A DNA stretch of 64,000 nucleotides from NCBI GenBank assembly GCA_950097015.1, contig CATNEN010000035.1, positions 870,001-934,000 of the forward strand, written 5' to 3'. The notes below the pieces were generated by a model. That model searched no databases and had not been told where the DNA came from. It was given only the letters and a program-made list of their open reading frames with translations. Position 1 is the stretch's first letter. Each line of letters starts with the position of its first letter. Of the stretch, positions 22,986-34,663 are shown piece by piece. A program made the position numbers and the translations under genes. The stretch is from Macrostomum hystrix (lineage: Eukaryota; Platyhelminthes; Macrostomidae).

Positions 22986-23410
22986 TATCATTGTCATTTG
23001 CATGCTCAATCACAAGTACTTGAATGCTTCACTTATGCTCTCTTAATAAAAAATCATCCTCCTGAATCACATTGTCTGTTGAGTTAAGGACAAATTAGCT
23101 AAACACACAAAACACATTATTTCGTGTTTTATGTGTTTCTACCTGATAAGCATCCTTGTCATTTGCATGCTCAATCACAAGTACTTGAATGCTTCACTGA
23201 ATCACTTTGTCTGTTGAGTTAAGGACAAATTAGCTAAACACACAAAACACATTATTTCGTGTTTTATGTGTTCCTACCTAATAAGCCTGGCATAAGTAAA
23301 TGTCATAGGCCTGGCATTTACTTAGCATTAGTTGGTAGTACTTGGCATTAGTTGGCAGACACTTGGCAGACACTTGGCATTAGTTGGCAGACACTTGGCA
23401 TTAGTTGGCA
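22986..23410 (+). repeat. Inner direct repeats next to the left arm
   Basis: A block of about 130-160 bp (22990-23150) is repeated at 23154-23282. Both copies contain catttgcatgctcaatcaca and ggacaaattagctaaacaca. After it comes a short array of acttggcattagttggcaga units at 23330-23410. None is coding. These lie in the probable promoter or 5' leader of the transposase gene. Confidence 0.75.
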
Positions 23411-23675
23411 TTTATTGTTTCAGACCTGGCATTTGGTTGTTTCAGACCTTGGATTGTGTTTGGCTGTGACACTTATCTTTGTTTATCTATTCTATATGAG
23501 TCTGCTATTAACTATTCCAGATTAGTTCACTATGGTTTATTTTAATGCTGCTTGGGTTCTGGCTTCTTTTTTGTATTTTGCACTCACAATTTTTTTCGTT
23601 ATTTCGGTTCTTTCTCTCACATAATTGCTCTATTGCTTTTCAGGTCTTCATGGGTTTTAAACAGAACAGCAGATA

Positions 23676-26600
23676 ATGCAAGTTGACTGTACTGCATGCG
23701 GTGTACAGCTGAAGGTAACTGACTCTATTGTCAGTTGCTGCCATTGTCTTTGTAAATTGCACACTCAATGTGACTCAGTAGCAATTTTCGTCATTCGACT
23801 GGATGACACCGACTTGCGAGGTCGTTTTGTTTGCTCTGGTTGCACTGGCCATGGAGACCGTTTTAATTGGCGAAAGAGCTTGGATAGGCTCTTGTATGGT
23901 TTGACTACAGGCACTCCCATTTTTCGGCGAGCTGTTTTAGATATGGAAGATCTTGTGGTCAAATCTAGACCTAAAAACTATGCTACTCAAAAGTCAGTGG
24001 AAGTAGTACAACTGATACAAACTTTTGGAGTAGAAAGGTTTTCTTTTCAAGCTATAGAATCGAATGCGTCGCTACAAGGACAGTTTCTGCCCATTGTTAC
24101 GTATGCAGATGGCAACTGTCTATACCACGCGATTTGTAATGGAATCGGTTGCGATTCTACACCAGAAGTTGTCTGTGAACTACGAGTACGAACGGTTCTG
24201 GAAATTGGATTCCACTCAGCGCACTATCGCGACGTACTTTTGCAAATTAGAAATAAAATTTTGGCTGCACCCCAAGACGACGTCTGTGACACATCGGTCT
24301 CGTTGCTAAGTGTTATGGTAAATATTTCAAAATATTCGTCTTATTCTGAAATCATCGAGCTTTACGCACTGGCCTCTATTATTCAAAGAAAAATTCAAAG
24401 CATTCATCCTATTACTGAAGCGCCTGGACACTCGATGCTCAACTTTGTCGTAGAACCAAGAAGCAGTCCAAAAGGTGAGATTCTAACTATAATGTGGACG
24501 TGCAACTCGGACATACAATTAGATTCCACATGGCGCCCGAACCACTTCTGTCTCTTAGTAACGAACCCTGGTTTCAGCGAAAATGACTTGGTAATATCCT
24601 CAACAAATCCATTTATTCTGTGTCTAAAGAATTCCGAAGCCAGTAACAAAAGAATGTATTATGCTAGAGAAGCAGCAACCTGCCGACGTAAACGCCGCTG
24701 CAATGTTGACATAGACGCCGATCCCGAAGCTGTGGGTTCTTCCATGTTGGGCGATTTTGAAGACGCAATGGCAGATCAGAAACAGACTGACTCCCATGTT
24801 GCAAAAAATTCCGTTACTTTTGTCGATACTACCTTCACTACTACAGGCGCTGAATCAGATGCTGGCGAGGAGCACCAATCTGAGGAGTCGAACAACTCGG
24901 AATCGAATGATGCGCAATCCTCCCCGCACTCCTTTGCTCCTGCAAATTTTTGTTCAGATGACGCCAGTAACAACGACGATAACTTTACGTGGTCCTTTTC
25001 TTCGTGCCTTAAAGCTATTCTTAGAAGCAGTTCGTCCCAGGCCCCATTTAAGCCAGAGAAGGATGCTGTATACGTTGTTAAAATATCAGCAGTAGCTAAC
25101 GATGGGTGGCAATGGACCATGATTGGCGGCCACAATCGATTCTACACGAAAGATGGCAAGCGATTAAACGGGAACGCGAAGTGCGGTTTTCGCTTGGCCA
25201 GTAAAAGCCTTGGAAGAGACGCTGTCGTATTGGAAATGCAGGAAAAGTATTACAGCCAGCGGGCTGCTCCTGGCTTTCGCAAAACGGTACGCTTATTTCG
25301 TCAAGTTGTTCCAGAAATAATCGTTTACGACACGTGCACTGTACAATATAAATGGACAGTCACACCAAGTAATATTACTAATCTTCCTCATGGCAATGCA
25401 AACGCAAACCTGCATGTTCCTTTTGTTCGTGCTGACTCGTCTGCTGTTAGTAATGCAGCGAGACTGGTTAAACTTGGTGTACAGAATAAGCGCATTCGAT
25501 TAGGAGTAGACGGTCTACGGAATGTAAACCAATTGAAATACATAAGAAAAAGAGTGCGCAGAAGTGAGGACTCTAGCAGTTTGCATGTAGACATTGTCGA
25601 TGATGAATGGCTTAAAATTGAGACGCAGTTACACCGCGAAGTCCGTGACATGGATAAATCAACTCGTTTTCTCAGGTCACGCGTCTGCCACGAGGGTAAC
25701 AATGCTGTCATCGTTTTTTTTGATCGGCAAATTCAAATGCTGAAGTGTGCCATTGCAGAAGGCATGGAATTGCACGTTGATACAACGTATATGAAAGCCT
25801 GCTACCTCACGTATATTGCCGTTCAAAACCCAAGGTTGGCGAATCACGAAGGAAATTGCCCCTTGGTTTGCGGCCCCGGACTTCTTCACTCAAAAAATGC
25901 TGACACGAGTTCCTTTATTACATTTTTTGCTCGTATAAAGGAGGAAATTCGACAAAGTCCTGGAAAAAGTGGTCCAATTTTCATTTCTGATGAGTGCCGC
26001 GCAATCGACTTTTCCTTGCGTACTGTCTTTCATGACCACTATCATTTCCTCGGTAAGGAACATTTAATGTTCAATTTTGACGAACAACTGCGCAAAGCTA
26101 GTGTTGCTTCATGCCAGACGTCGAGCCAACAGCGTATCTCTGCGGTACAGACAATGCGCCAGGACGTTTTTGGCCCCATGGGTCTTCTAGAGTCACCGGA
26201 TTCTGGCTATTTCGATAGGAAGCTGTCGGACATTGAGAATGAGTGGCCATCGCAGGGCCCAGTAGGCGCCGTCATGTTCCAGTATATCAAGGTAAAGACT
26301 CCATCGACGCTTATTTGAATAATTCAATTACTCGTGACATTCTGTTCATGAACCTAACACTCTGTAGTAAGTTTTAAAAGATGTATTAGATGTATTAAAT
26401 AAATTAAATTATGTACTGAACTATGTAACATAAGCAAGATGAATTGGTTGATGACAACTAACATTGTGTGTAAAGTGTACGCTGCATTACTTCCTACCTT
26501 TTCGTTATTTCAGAAAAAGGCGGACACATTAAAGCAGAAAGCCACCCGATTTCGCCTTTCTGAAGCCGGCCTAAATTCTGCATGGCAACAACGCCAGGAA

Positions 26601-27713
26601 CGACTCAATCGCGATTTAAAAGCGTTTCGCGTTCGTGAGCACCAGAGACTTGTCACAGACGCGCTGTCAGAGTTTAAATCGCGTATCAAATTAGAGTTTG
26701 CTGCTGAGGAATCCGCACTTCACGGCTCAGGGGATTACAATTTGCAGCGAGGATGGACCTCACATCTTGTTGCTGATGAAGACTGGAATCGGCTCTCTGC
26801 TGACGAACAGAGTCTTCATCTAAAACATTTTTTGGCATCGCGAAGTAAGCTATAAGTAGTACACGAACGTGCTTAACTTCTAAAAATATACTCTTTTCTT
26901 CTTTAATACGCCTGTTGCATTTAAATGGGCCCCATATTAGCAAAAGTAAAGATTGTATGTGGCCGGGCGAAACAGTCGATAGAATAATCAAAGTCTTGTC
27001 AAGTCTATACCCTTAGCAGCTTTGGGAGTTGCGTCACCTTGATTATTATTCCTTTCAGTTTTGGGAAGTAAGGACAACTTAAAATTTTTAAGCGGTTAGC
27101 ATTGGTTAAACTGGTTAAATGGGCAGTGTCCTGACAATAAATGAATATTTTCTCATGTCCGTAAAACTGTCGCGAAGTCTATTTAGGATATTTTTTCTTT
27201 TTTCATGCAGGTACGGAAACTCACATTGACCTTCGGCCAGGTGCCGGTGACACACGTGGAAACAAAAATCCTTCTCGTCTGCGCAGGCCGCCAAGGAAGG
27301 CTCCAATGGAAACGCCTTTTCCGTCAGAAATGGCAAATTCAAAAGAGTGTCGGCCTTGGGAAAATGATCATCCGCTTTTTGTAGCCTTCACATCGGCTGA
27401 ATGTCAGGGGCAAGTGTGTCCCGGGTGCAGCTGCTCCATTGTAACCAAGTCTGCCTTACTTCAGCATCGGTTTGTAGTGGGGCATATGGAACATCATATG
27501 ACCCCCCAGAGTGCATCCACAAGAGTTGCAACTTCCTGGAAAGCAACCTCACAGCTGCGCAAAACTTTTTATCATCTGCGAGCGTACTGCCTAGAATCGC
27601 GATTCGGTCACGGTTTTTTCGTCTCTATGGAAATCCGCTTCCGTCCGGACGCTCGAAAGGCTTTTGATGAAGTGAAGGAATTATTTCATATTAACCACCC
27701 GGACCTCTGCTAA
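23676..27713 (+). CDS. PHD-OTU-DDE transposase of the foldback MULE
   Basis: Three exons (23676-26291, 26514-26844, 27211-27713) join in agreeing phases across gtaaag...cag and gtaagc...cag introns and give about 1,149 residues. Residues 1-60: a Cys/His-rich PHD-like finger (CTACGVQL... CCHCLCKLHTQC... FVCSGC). Residues 135-300: an OTU cysteine protease, with DGNCLYHA as the catalytic Asp/Cys loop and RPNHFCLLV as the catalytic His. Residues 380-440: Ser/Asp-rich linker. Residues 690-800: a DDE-type MULE core with first Asp in ELHVDTTYMK and second in PIFISDECRAI. The C-terminus has a Cys-rich finger (CPGCSCSIVTKSALLQH). A splice acceptor (tgcttttcag) just before the start implies a 5' untranslated exon. 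It would cut and paste the element in the nucleus; the OTU domain may remove ubiquitin (inference). Confidence 0.85.
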
Positions 27714-29640
27714 GAAAATGACTGTTCGGATTTATAACTCAAAGACAAAATATGTTCTGCCGTTAATCTGAAGATACCCGAAATTCTTGCGTTTATTAAA
27801 TTTGTTCTTTTCCCCAAATTACCTCACATCAAAAGAGGCAGCTTGAGTAGAAAAAGAGCGACGGAAGGCGCTGGCGAAATAGAGCTGAGTACTGAGAGAA
27901 AAATAATGACTGACACGAGGTTTGTGGGAAAGAACAAGGCAGATTAAAGCAAGGATTTGAGGAAGGCGAGATCGAGATGGAGGTAAGGGGAGCGATGGGC
28001 GACAGTGAGACAAATGTACCTACTTTTTGACATTTAAATAGCTTTCTGACGCAGTCTCTGTTTTGTCTGTTGTGTCTTCTTTAAAACTTCTTTTGCACAA
28101 GTCTCATTGTAACGTCTTGTGCATTTTGAAGTTTTTTTACTTTTTTGAACATTTACATGCGCATTTGACAGCCGTGCCATTTTTTTAGCTTTTCAAATTA
28201 AAAAGCTTTTATGCAATAAAGTCTAATCGTTATTTGACAGTTTTATAACGTAAAATTTTTTTATAGTACATCTATCTAATATACTAAAAATCAATATTTT
28301 CATTTTTTTATTTTTAAGCTCCAGCAGGAAATATCAACTCAGCTACTTAATGCTTAGAAAACGTCGTATATTTACTATAAGAAATATTAGGCCACGCAAG
28401 TACAGGAAGTATACATAATAGATAAGCTACACAAGCTGCAAAGCATTGCAACGCGCTGATAATTACATTGAAATAAGAAAAATTTAGAAAACTTGCTTTC
28501 ATTTACATTTTTAGAAATGCAGAAATCAGCCTATCAACATAAAAATGAGAACAGCACACTAAAGCGATTTAGTAAGCAATTGTACACTGCTACTTAAAAA
28601 AAATCCACAAGTCACAGCTACACTAGCAAAATTGATATCGTACTCGTAAGTACCCTACAGTATATGTATCTTCATAGACTAGTTAGCTCGCCGTATCTAT
28701 TATGCAAAGTGAATAAAAAATGTTAAAGCGGTGCGCAAAAACAAAAAGGGAGGAAGTTTTCATGTCGGAGCAGTTGGAGACTTTACCGATGAGGAATCAA
28801 ATCCCATCGAGATCCATCAAAATTAAGTGGCATCCCGAAATCACTTTTGTCAGTGGTACCCCCGTCAAAATGACAAGCCTCGATAGGCAGGGGGGTATCG
28901 ACTTTGAGCGGACCCCATTTGAAAACCGCTTCATCTAGCGAGATGAGACTGACGTTGTCTGGTAGGTCGATAGATGCTGCGTCGGATGTCGTTCATCCCG
29001 TCGATAGATCTACTGCCGTAGTCGGCTGGCAGTCGGTGTAGTAAAGCGTAATAGTCTACAGATTGCGACCTCCAATTAAGGGGGCCTCTGACACTCTAGA
29101 GATCATTTGACAGCCTTCTGGTGGCTATTTCTCAACGTTCTTGGTGTCGTCGGAAAGCTGTAGACATGCTCTATCGATGTGCGTTTGTCCGAAATCGATG
29201 TCACATGCGGTTGACATCCTTAGTTGGAGCCTAGTGACTTTGCGAAAATGGCTAGTCAAACTCGTAGACCTCCAACAACCGAGTTTGGCCAGATACTTGG
29301 AAAAAAATCAAGTACACCTAATCCGATGTATTTCGACGCGTAAAGTCGAATTTCGACGGTCCTGAGCCTGTCCGAGTCGAAATGAAAAAGTTACAGACCT
29401 TTTCTATCTATTTTAGTCATTTTTTCTGACCCTTTTACTGTCAGTAGTACATGGCTGTCCAAAACAAAATGAGTAGAGTTTTTCGACGCGGATTCGACTG
29501 GAAATCAATCTACAAATAATTTCCTACGCGACTGAGTTGGTTTCATGATTTCAAATGAATTCTACTCGATTTTATTAACCTGGAAAGTGACCTAGAAAAG
29601 TTGACGAAATACATGCGAAAATATATCAAGTACCTAGCTG
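27714..29640 (+). other. Non-coding interior of the foldback element, probable intron
   Basis: No domain-bearing frame. Small frames (28720-28938, 29141-29365) show no family features. If 29671-30051 is a further transposase exon, this is its upstream intron. Confidence 0.4.
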
Positions 29641-29659
29641 TTTGATATCTGCTGCATCC

Positions 29660-30051
29660 ATACAAGCGAAGTGACAGCAAGCGATGGCAATGGCGTGCTG
29701 AACAATCTTTTCTACCCTCAGGCTGTTCAGGTTGTATTGCGAAAGTGGATGCCACTGTTTCCTCTTTGGAGTGTGGCCGTGTTTGGAGGAAATCGTAGCG
29801 CACACGTGACCAACGCCGCTGTTGAATCATGGTTCAGCTGGTGCAAAAGCGAAGCACTGCCTTCTCCAAGTTCTCGGCTCAGGTTACCAAGATTTGTCCG
29901 TGCGCAACTAACAACCGTAAAACTGCAACTGAAGCGGTTGCAGCACGAGCAACATCCGATTCGCCCCCCGAAGCGTGCTAGAGGACGCAAAGGTGGCTTT
30001 GATGCTCCGTTAAACCCACCTGGAGATCCTGGAAAAGGTCAGGAGCCTTAA
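29660..30051 (+). CDS. Probable C-terminal exon of the foldback transposase
   Basis: The open frame contains VLRKWMPLFPLWSVAVF and VTNAAVESWFSWCKSEAL, then FVRAQLTTVKLQLKRL and a basic tail RPPKRARGRKGG. The 'T/S-N-A-x-V-E-x-W-F-x-x-x-K' block is what I recall from the C-terminal part of PHD/OTU-bearing transposase-like proteins of invertebrates, where the Glu may complete the catalytic triad. It lies on the same strand and in the same element as 23676-27713. A possible acceptor lies at about 29666-29677. The upstream donor is uncertain (gtgaag at about 27670), so the link is inferred. Confidence 0.55.
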
Positions 30052-30069
30052 AGAGACGAAGAACCAGCT

Positions 30070-30356
30070 TTATTCAATCGGCATTATCAATTCCGCCAGC
30101 CGTTGCACCCACGACCTGTACTCTAGCTGCGGCGCCTGCTGCAAGTGGGTCTCGCTCGGGCAGCCAGCCCGTCATTGTCCAGGTTCGGCCTGCTATTGCA
30201 CCCACGACCTGTTCTTTAGCTGCGCCCGCTGCAAGTGGGTCTCGCTCGGGCAGCCAGCCCGTCATTGTCCAGGTTCGGCCTGCTATTGCACCCACGACCT
30301 GTTCTTTAGCTGCGCCCGCTGCAAGTGGGTCTCGCTCGGGCAGCCAGCCCGTCATT
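30070..30356 (+). repeat. Tandem repeat of about 90-93 bp, three copies, open in one frame
   Basis: Three units containing gcacccacgacctgttcttt and gcaagtgggtctcgctcggg follow one another. On the plus strand one frame stays open and encodes a roughly 30-residue repeat rich in Ala, Ser and Pro (SLAAPAASGSRSGSQPVIV). A splice acceptor-like ccgccag precedes it at about 30100. It may be a low-complexity tail of the transposase. The minus strand is open too. Confidence 0.6.
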
Positions 30357-31971
30357 GTTACGTTACATTGTTACATTGTTACATTGTGACGTTATGCCAC
30401 AGACATCTAAAACTTGTAACCTTCGGCTTCCCGCCCCATTGAACGTCGTGGTCATCCAAAAAACGCAGACAAAACGGTTATTGGCCTACCGAAGGGAAGG
30501 AAGCGTCGTATCACAGTTCGTAACGCTTATGTCAGGCGGTTCGGTAAGGTTTGCACCTTGATAATTGATTGACATTGTTGCTTTTCGGTCGCTTATAAAA
30601 TCAATTACCTAATTACGTATTTCACCTATTTATTCACACAGATGACTAATACTTAAACATTTTTGTTTATATCCTTCTTGGTCAGGCTCAGGGATTACCT
30701 AATAAGTAGTAATGGGAAACGACAAAAATTTAAGGCGATCCATTAATAACATGAATTATTAGTAACATTATTAATCTCCTCTCAATTTTATCGCATTTAT
30801 AAATAGGCGTCGTGTTGGAATTTATCAATTAAATAGTCTTGCTAATCAATGGAGACACATTTAGCACGTTTCCTGATGTTGTACTCTAAAATCTCGAATC
30901 ATACAGTGCATGATTACTCGTAGTATGCGTATTATCGGTTTATCGCTAATTATTTCTGCATCAACCACCATGCTTTCTTACAGGATCTACGACTGATTTC
31001 GGCGAAAGATCGGTACTGCAACATAAGTGTAATGGGACTTCGTCACCATCCGGTTCACGTCCTACGATTCCCAACGTAGTAGTTATACGAAATGTACCTC
31101 CGCATTGAGTTACTTTTTTGTTGAGTTAATTTGGCTCGAGTTAAAATTTCGTTGCTGCTCTCTCGCTTATTACTGTTACATCTTTACATTACTGCTATTG
31201 CAGCTTTTCGGCACTGCCGCTGTACTGTAATGATTCCACTCAGTTAAAGAAATTTTGCGTTCTATAAAAAATATGAAAATATTTAAAAAGATCGTAACGC
31301 TCGGCGGATATCTTGTCAGGTGGCATTCGTCTGCCTCAACTGAGCGCAAAAAATCTGAATCTGAAAGCAAAAATATGATATTTGCAATGGACAAGTTTGA
31401 CATGTCAGTGATAGACGCTGATTCTTTAATAGAAGGCAAAATTATTTAACTGACTGAAAAAGTTTCCATTGAACTTTTGAGTTTAATATAGTTTAATACA
31501 GCTCGACCGCAGTCTCTTTTTGAAGTAGCAGTTGCTATTAAGAAAAGCGCCAAAGAAACGAAAATAAACTGTACTTTACTTTACTTTACTCTAAAATTAC
31601 TTTTTTGTACATTACACTTTGTCTGCACAACATGGTGTGACTTGGTATTGACGAAACTAATTTATGGCAGGCAGCTCAGCGACTGCTGGCGATGACAGTT
31701 TCATTTATTAATTAGATGGCAGCGTGACATGGCGTTATCAGTTCAGCGTTTTGCTTTGATGCAATCATTTATTGTACTTACGAGTTACGAAGCAGAATAA
31801 GTAAATTATTTGGTTGCCTGTTGCAACATATTTAGATTGTGATTTATTCGACAAAAATACTTAAGTAGCTGTAGCCGAATAATAACAATGTCAGCGAAAT
31901 TAAAAGTCGCTGACACTAACGGAGTTATACGAGCTAGCTCAAAGCATGAAGGCCAAGCACGAAACCGCAAA
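30357..31971. other. Non-coding interior between the two genes of the foldback element
   Basis: A short basic reading (RRGHPKNADKTVIGLPKGRK, 30448-30507) ends in a donor-like ggtaag at about 30544 and could be a small exon, but an in-frame stop lies close upstream and no acceptor was found. The rest shows no gene. Confidence 0.35.
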
Positions 31972-33084
31972 TTAGCGTCGTCGTAGTTGTCGTTTGGACA
32001 CATGAGGACCGGCTTTTTCCGTTCCTAAAAGTTTAGGCCGTTTCTTGCTTTCATGCACTCTCTTTCGTGGCACCGGCGGACAATTTTCTGAGTGGCTTGA
32101 TCCTCCCGTGTCCAAATTCTGGTCATCGGCTGGCTTGTCAGCGCTCTGCTGGTCATCGGCTGGCTTGTCAGCGCCCTGCTGGCCATCCGCTGGCTTGTCA
32201 GCGCCCTGCTGTTCATTGGCTGGCTTGTCAGTGCCCTGCTGGCCATCCGCTGGCTTGTCAGCGCCCTGCTGTTCATTGGCTGGCTTGTCAGCGCCCTGCT
32301 GGCCATCCGCTGTTTTGTCTGAGTCCTCTAGTTCCTCATTCAAATCAATGAGTTCATCGTGACGTTCATGTCCCGGTTGGTGATTACTTGCCTGGTCAGA
32401 TCTTGGCAGTACTAATTGATTACGACGACGACGAATTCGCAGACGCAGCGTTGTAGATAGAGCGTTTGAAAGGGCAGACAAAGTTCTTAATGTGCCTGGG
32501 TCGCCTTCCATGATTAGCCACCGAAAAGTGGCCAAAAGATGCTGCTTCCATTTTAGCTGTCCGCGGTTAAAAGGGCGAGGCGGGGCTTCAAAACGTTGTA
32601 GCCATTCGAAGCCATTCTGGCGATGATCATTATCTACAGTGGCGTTCCCACTGATTCCGTGCAAAAACACAGAAGTTGACGAGCTACTCAAATTCTGAAT
32701 AACAGCAACCTTTTCACGTCCGCATCGACGATAACCAGCGTCTGAATATACACGGACATTACGACGAGTTAGGTTCCGAATGCAGCTACAAAGGCGCCGA
32801 GAGGCCTCTAAAATATCAATACCATCCGACTTAAACACAACAATACATGGTGATTCTGGACAAGGAACATTTTGCCCAGAAGGAGGCAATGCTGCCTCTG
32901 GTTTGGATGCCAATAGACGCAACTGAAATGTAAAGGGAATGAAAACTGATTGTACCAAAAAATTAGAATTATACTGACTGAAGTCAAAATAACAAACTGG
33001 TACAGTAGGAGAAACCAACTGACGCCAACTGTACACCAACTCAACTAAAAAGGGACTACAGTAGAAGAAACCAACTGACGCCAA
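31972..33084 (-). CDS. Second gene of the foldback element, decapeptide-repeat protein of unknown function
   Basis: A minus-strand frame of up to 370 codons converges on the transposase gene. Its first in-frame Met lies inside the right minisatellite; the first roughly 54 residues are hydrophobic and may be intronic or untranslated. The part from about 32910 reads like a real protein: a globular stretch (ESPCIVVFKSDGIDILEASR; SDAGYRRCGREKVAVI), a basic helix LRLRIRRRRN, then seven or more copies of a ten-residue repeat of the form QQGADKPADG, and a basic C-terminus (KRQLRRR). I do not recognise the family. Foldback elements often carry an extra gene. This one could help target or bind the ends; that is a guess from position only. 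Confidence 0.6.
   Translation of the reverse strand: MASVGFFYCSPFLVELVYSWRQLVSPTVPVCYFDFSQYNSNFLVQSVFIPFTFQLRLLASKPEAALPPSGQNVPCPESPCIVVFKSDGIDILEASRRLCSCIRNLTRRNVRVYSDAGYRRCGREKVAVIQNLSSSSTSVFLHGISGNATVDNDHRQNGFEWLQRFEAPPRPFNRGQLKWKQHLLATFRWLIMEGDPGTLRTLSALSNALSTTLRLRIRRRRNQLVLPRSDQASNHQPGHERHDELIDLNEELEDSDKTADGQQGADKPANEQQGADKPADGQQGTDKPANEQQGADKPADGQQGADKPADDQQSADKPADDQNLDTGGSSHSENCPPVPRKRVHESKKRPKLLGTEKAGPHVSKRQLRRR
32110..32310 (-). repeat. 30-bp coding tandem repeat
   Basis: Units of 30 bp (ctggcttgtcagcgccctgc repeated with alternating tails) encode the decapeptide array. All copies keep length in multiples of three, consistent with selection for the frame. Confidence 0.85.
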
Positions 33085-34663
33085 CTGTACACCAACTCAA
33101 CTAAAAAGGGACTACAGTAGGAGAAACCAACTGACGCCAACTGTACACCAACTTAATTAAATAGAGACTACAGTAGGAGAAACCAACTGATGCCAACTGT
33201 GCACCAATTCAACTAAATAGGGACTACAGTAGGAGAAACCAACTGATGCCAACTGTACACCAACTCAACTAAATAGAGACTACAGTAGGAGAAACCAACT
33301 GATGCCAACTGTGCACCATCTCAACTAAATAGAGACTACAGTAGGAGAAACCAACTGATGCCAACTGTGCACCATCTCAACTAAATAGAGACTACAGTAG
33401 GAGAAACCAACTGACGCCAACTGTACACCATCTCAACTAAATAGAGACTACAGTAGGAGAAACCAACTGATGCCAACTGTGCACCAATTCAACTAAATAG
33501 GGACTACAGTAGGAGAAACCAACTGATGCCAACTGTGCACCAACTCAACCAAATAGGGACTACAGGAGAAACCAACTGACGCCAACTGTACACCAACTTA
33601 ATTAAATAGAGACTACAGTAGGAGAAACCAACTGATGCCAACTGTGCACCAATTCAACTAAATAGGGACTACAGTAGGAGAAACCAACTGATGCCAACTG
33701 TACACCAACTTAATTAAATAGAGACTAAAGTGGGAGAAACCAACTGACGCCAACTGTACACCAACTTAATTAAATAGAGACTACAGTAGGAGAAACCAAC
33801 TGATGCCAACTGTGCACCAATTCAACTAAATAGGGACTACAGTAGGAGAAACCAACTGATGCCAACTGTACACCAACTCAACTAAAAAGGAACTACAGTA
33901 GGAGAAACCAACTGATGCCAACTGTACACCATCTCAACTAAAAAGGGACTACAGTAGGAGAAACCAACTGATGCCAACTGTGCACCAACTCAACCAAATA
34001 GGGACTACAGGAGAAACCAACTGACGCCAACTGTACACCAACTTAATTAAATAGAGACTACAGTAGGAGAAACCAACTGATGCCAACTGTGCACCAATTC
34101 AACTAAATAGGGACTACAGTAGGAGAAACCAACTGATGCCAACTGTACACCAACTTAATTAAATAGAGACTAAAGTGGGAGAAACCAACTGACGCCAACT
34201 GTACACCAACTTAATTAAATAGAGACTACAGTAGGAGAAACCAACTGATGCCAACTGTGCACCAATTCAACTAAATAGGGACTACAGTAGGAGAAACCAA
34301 CTGATGCCAACTGTACACCAACTCAACTAAAAAGGAACTACAGTAGGAGAAACCAACTGATGCCAACTGTACACCATCTCAACTAAAAAGGGACTACAGT
34401 AGGAGAAACCAACTGATGCCAACTGTGCACCAATTCAAATAAATAGGGACTACAGTAGGAGAAACCAACTGATGCCAACTGTGCACCATCTCAACTAAAT
34501 AGAGACTACAGTAGGAGAAACCAACTGATGCCAACTGTGCACCAATTCAACTAAATAGGGACTACAGTAGGAGAAACCAACTGATGCCAACTGTGCACCA
34601 ACTCAACCAAATAGGGACTACAGGAGAAACCAACTGACGCCAACTGTACACCAACTAAAAATA
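33018..34663 (-). repeat. 56-bp minisatellite, right arm, about 29 copies
   Basis: Reverse complement of the left array (unit contains ggagaaaccaactgatgcca). Copy order differs from the left arm, so the arrays have been partly reshuffled since they were copied. Confidence 0.95.

Noticed and set aside
30074-30355. Minus-strand frame of 93 codons with a 30-residue repeat
   Set aside because: It arises from the three-copy DNA repeat, whose length is divisible by three. The plus strand is preferred because flanking coding blocks lie there.
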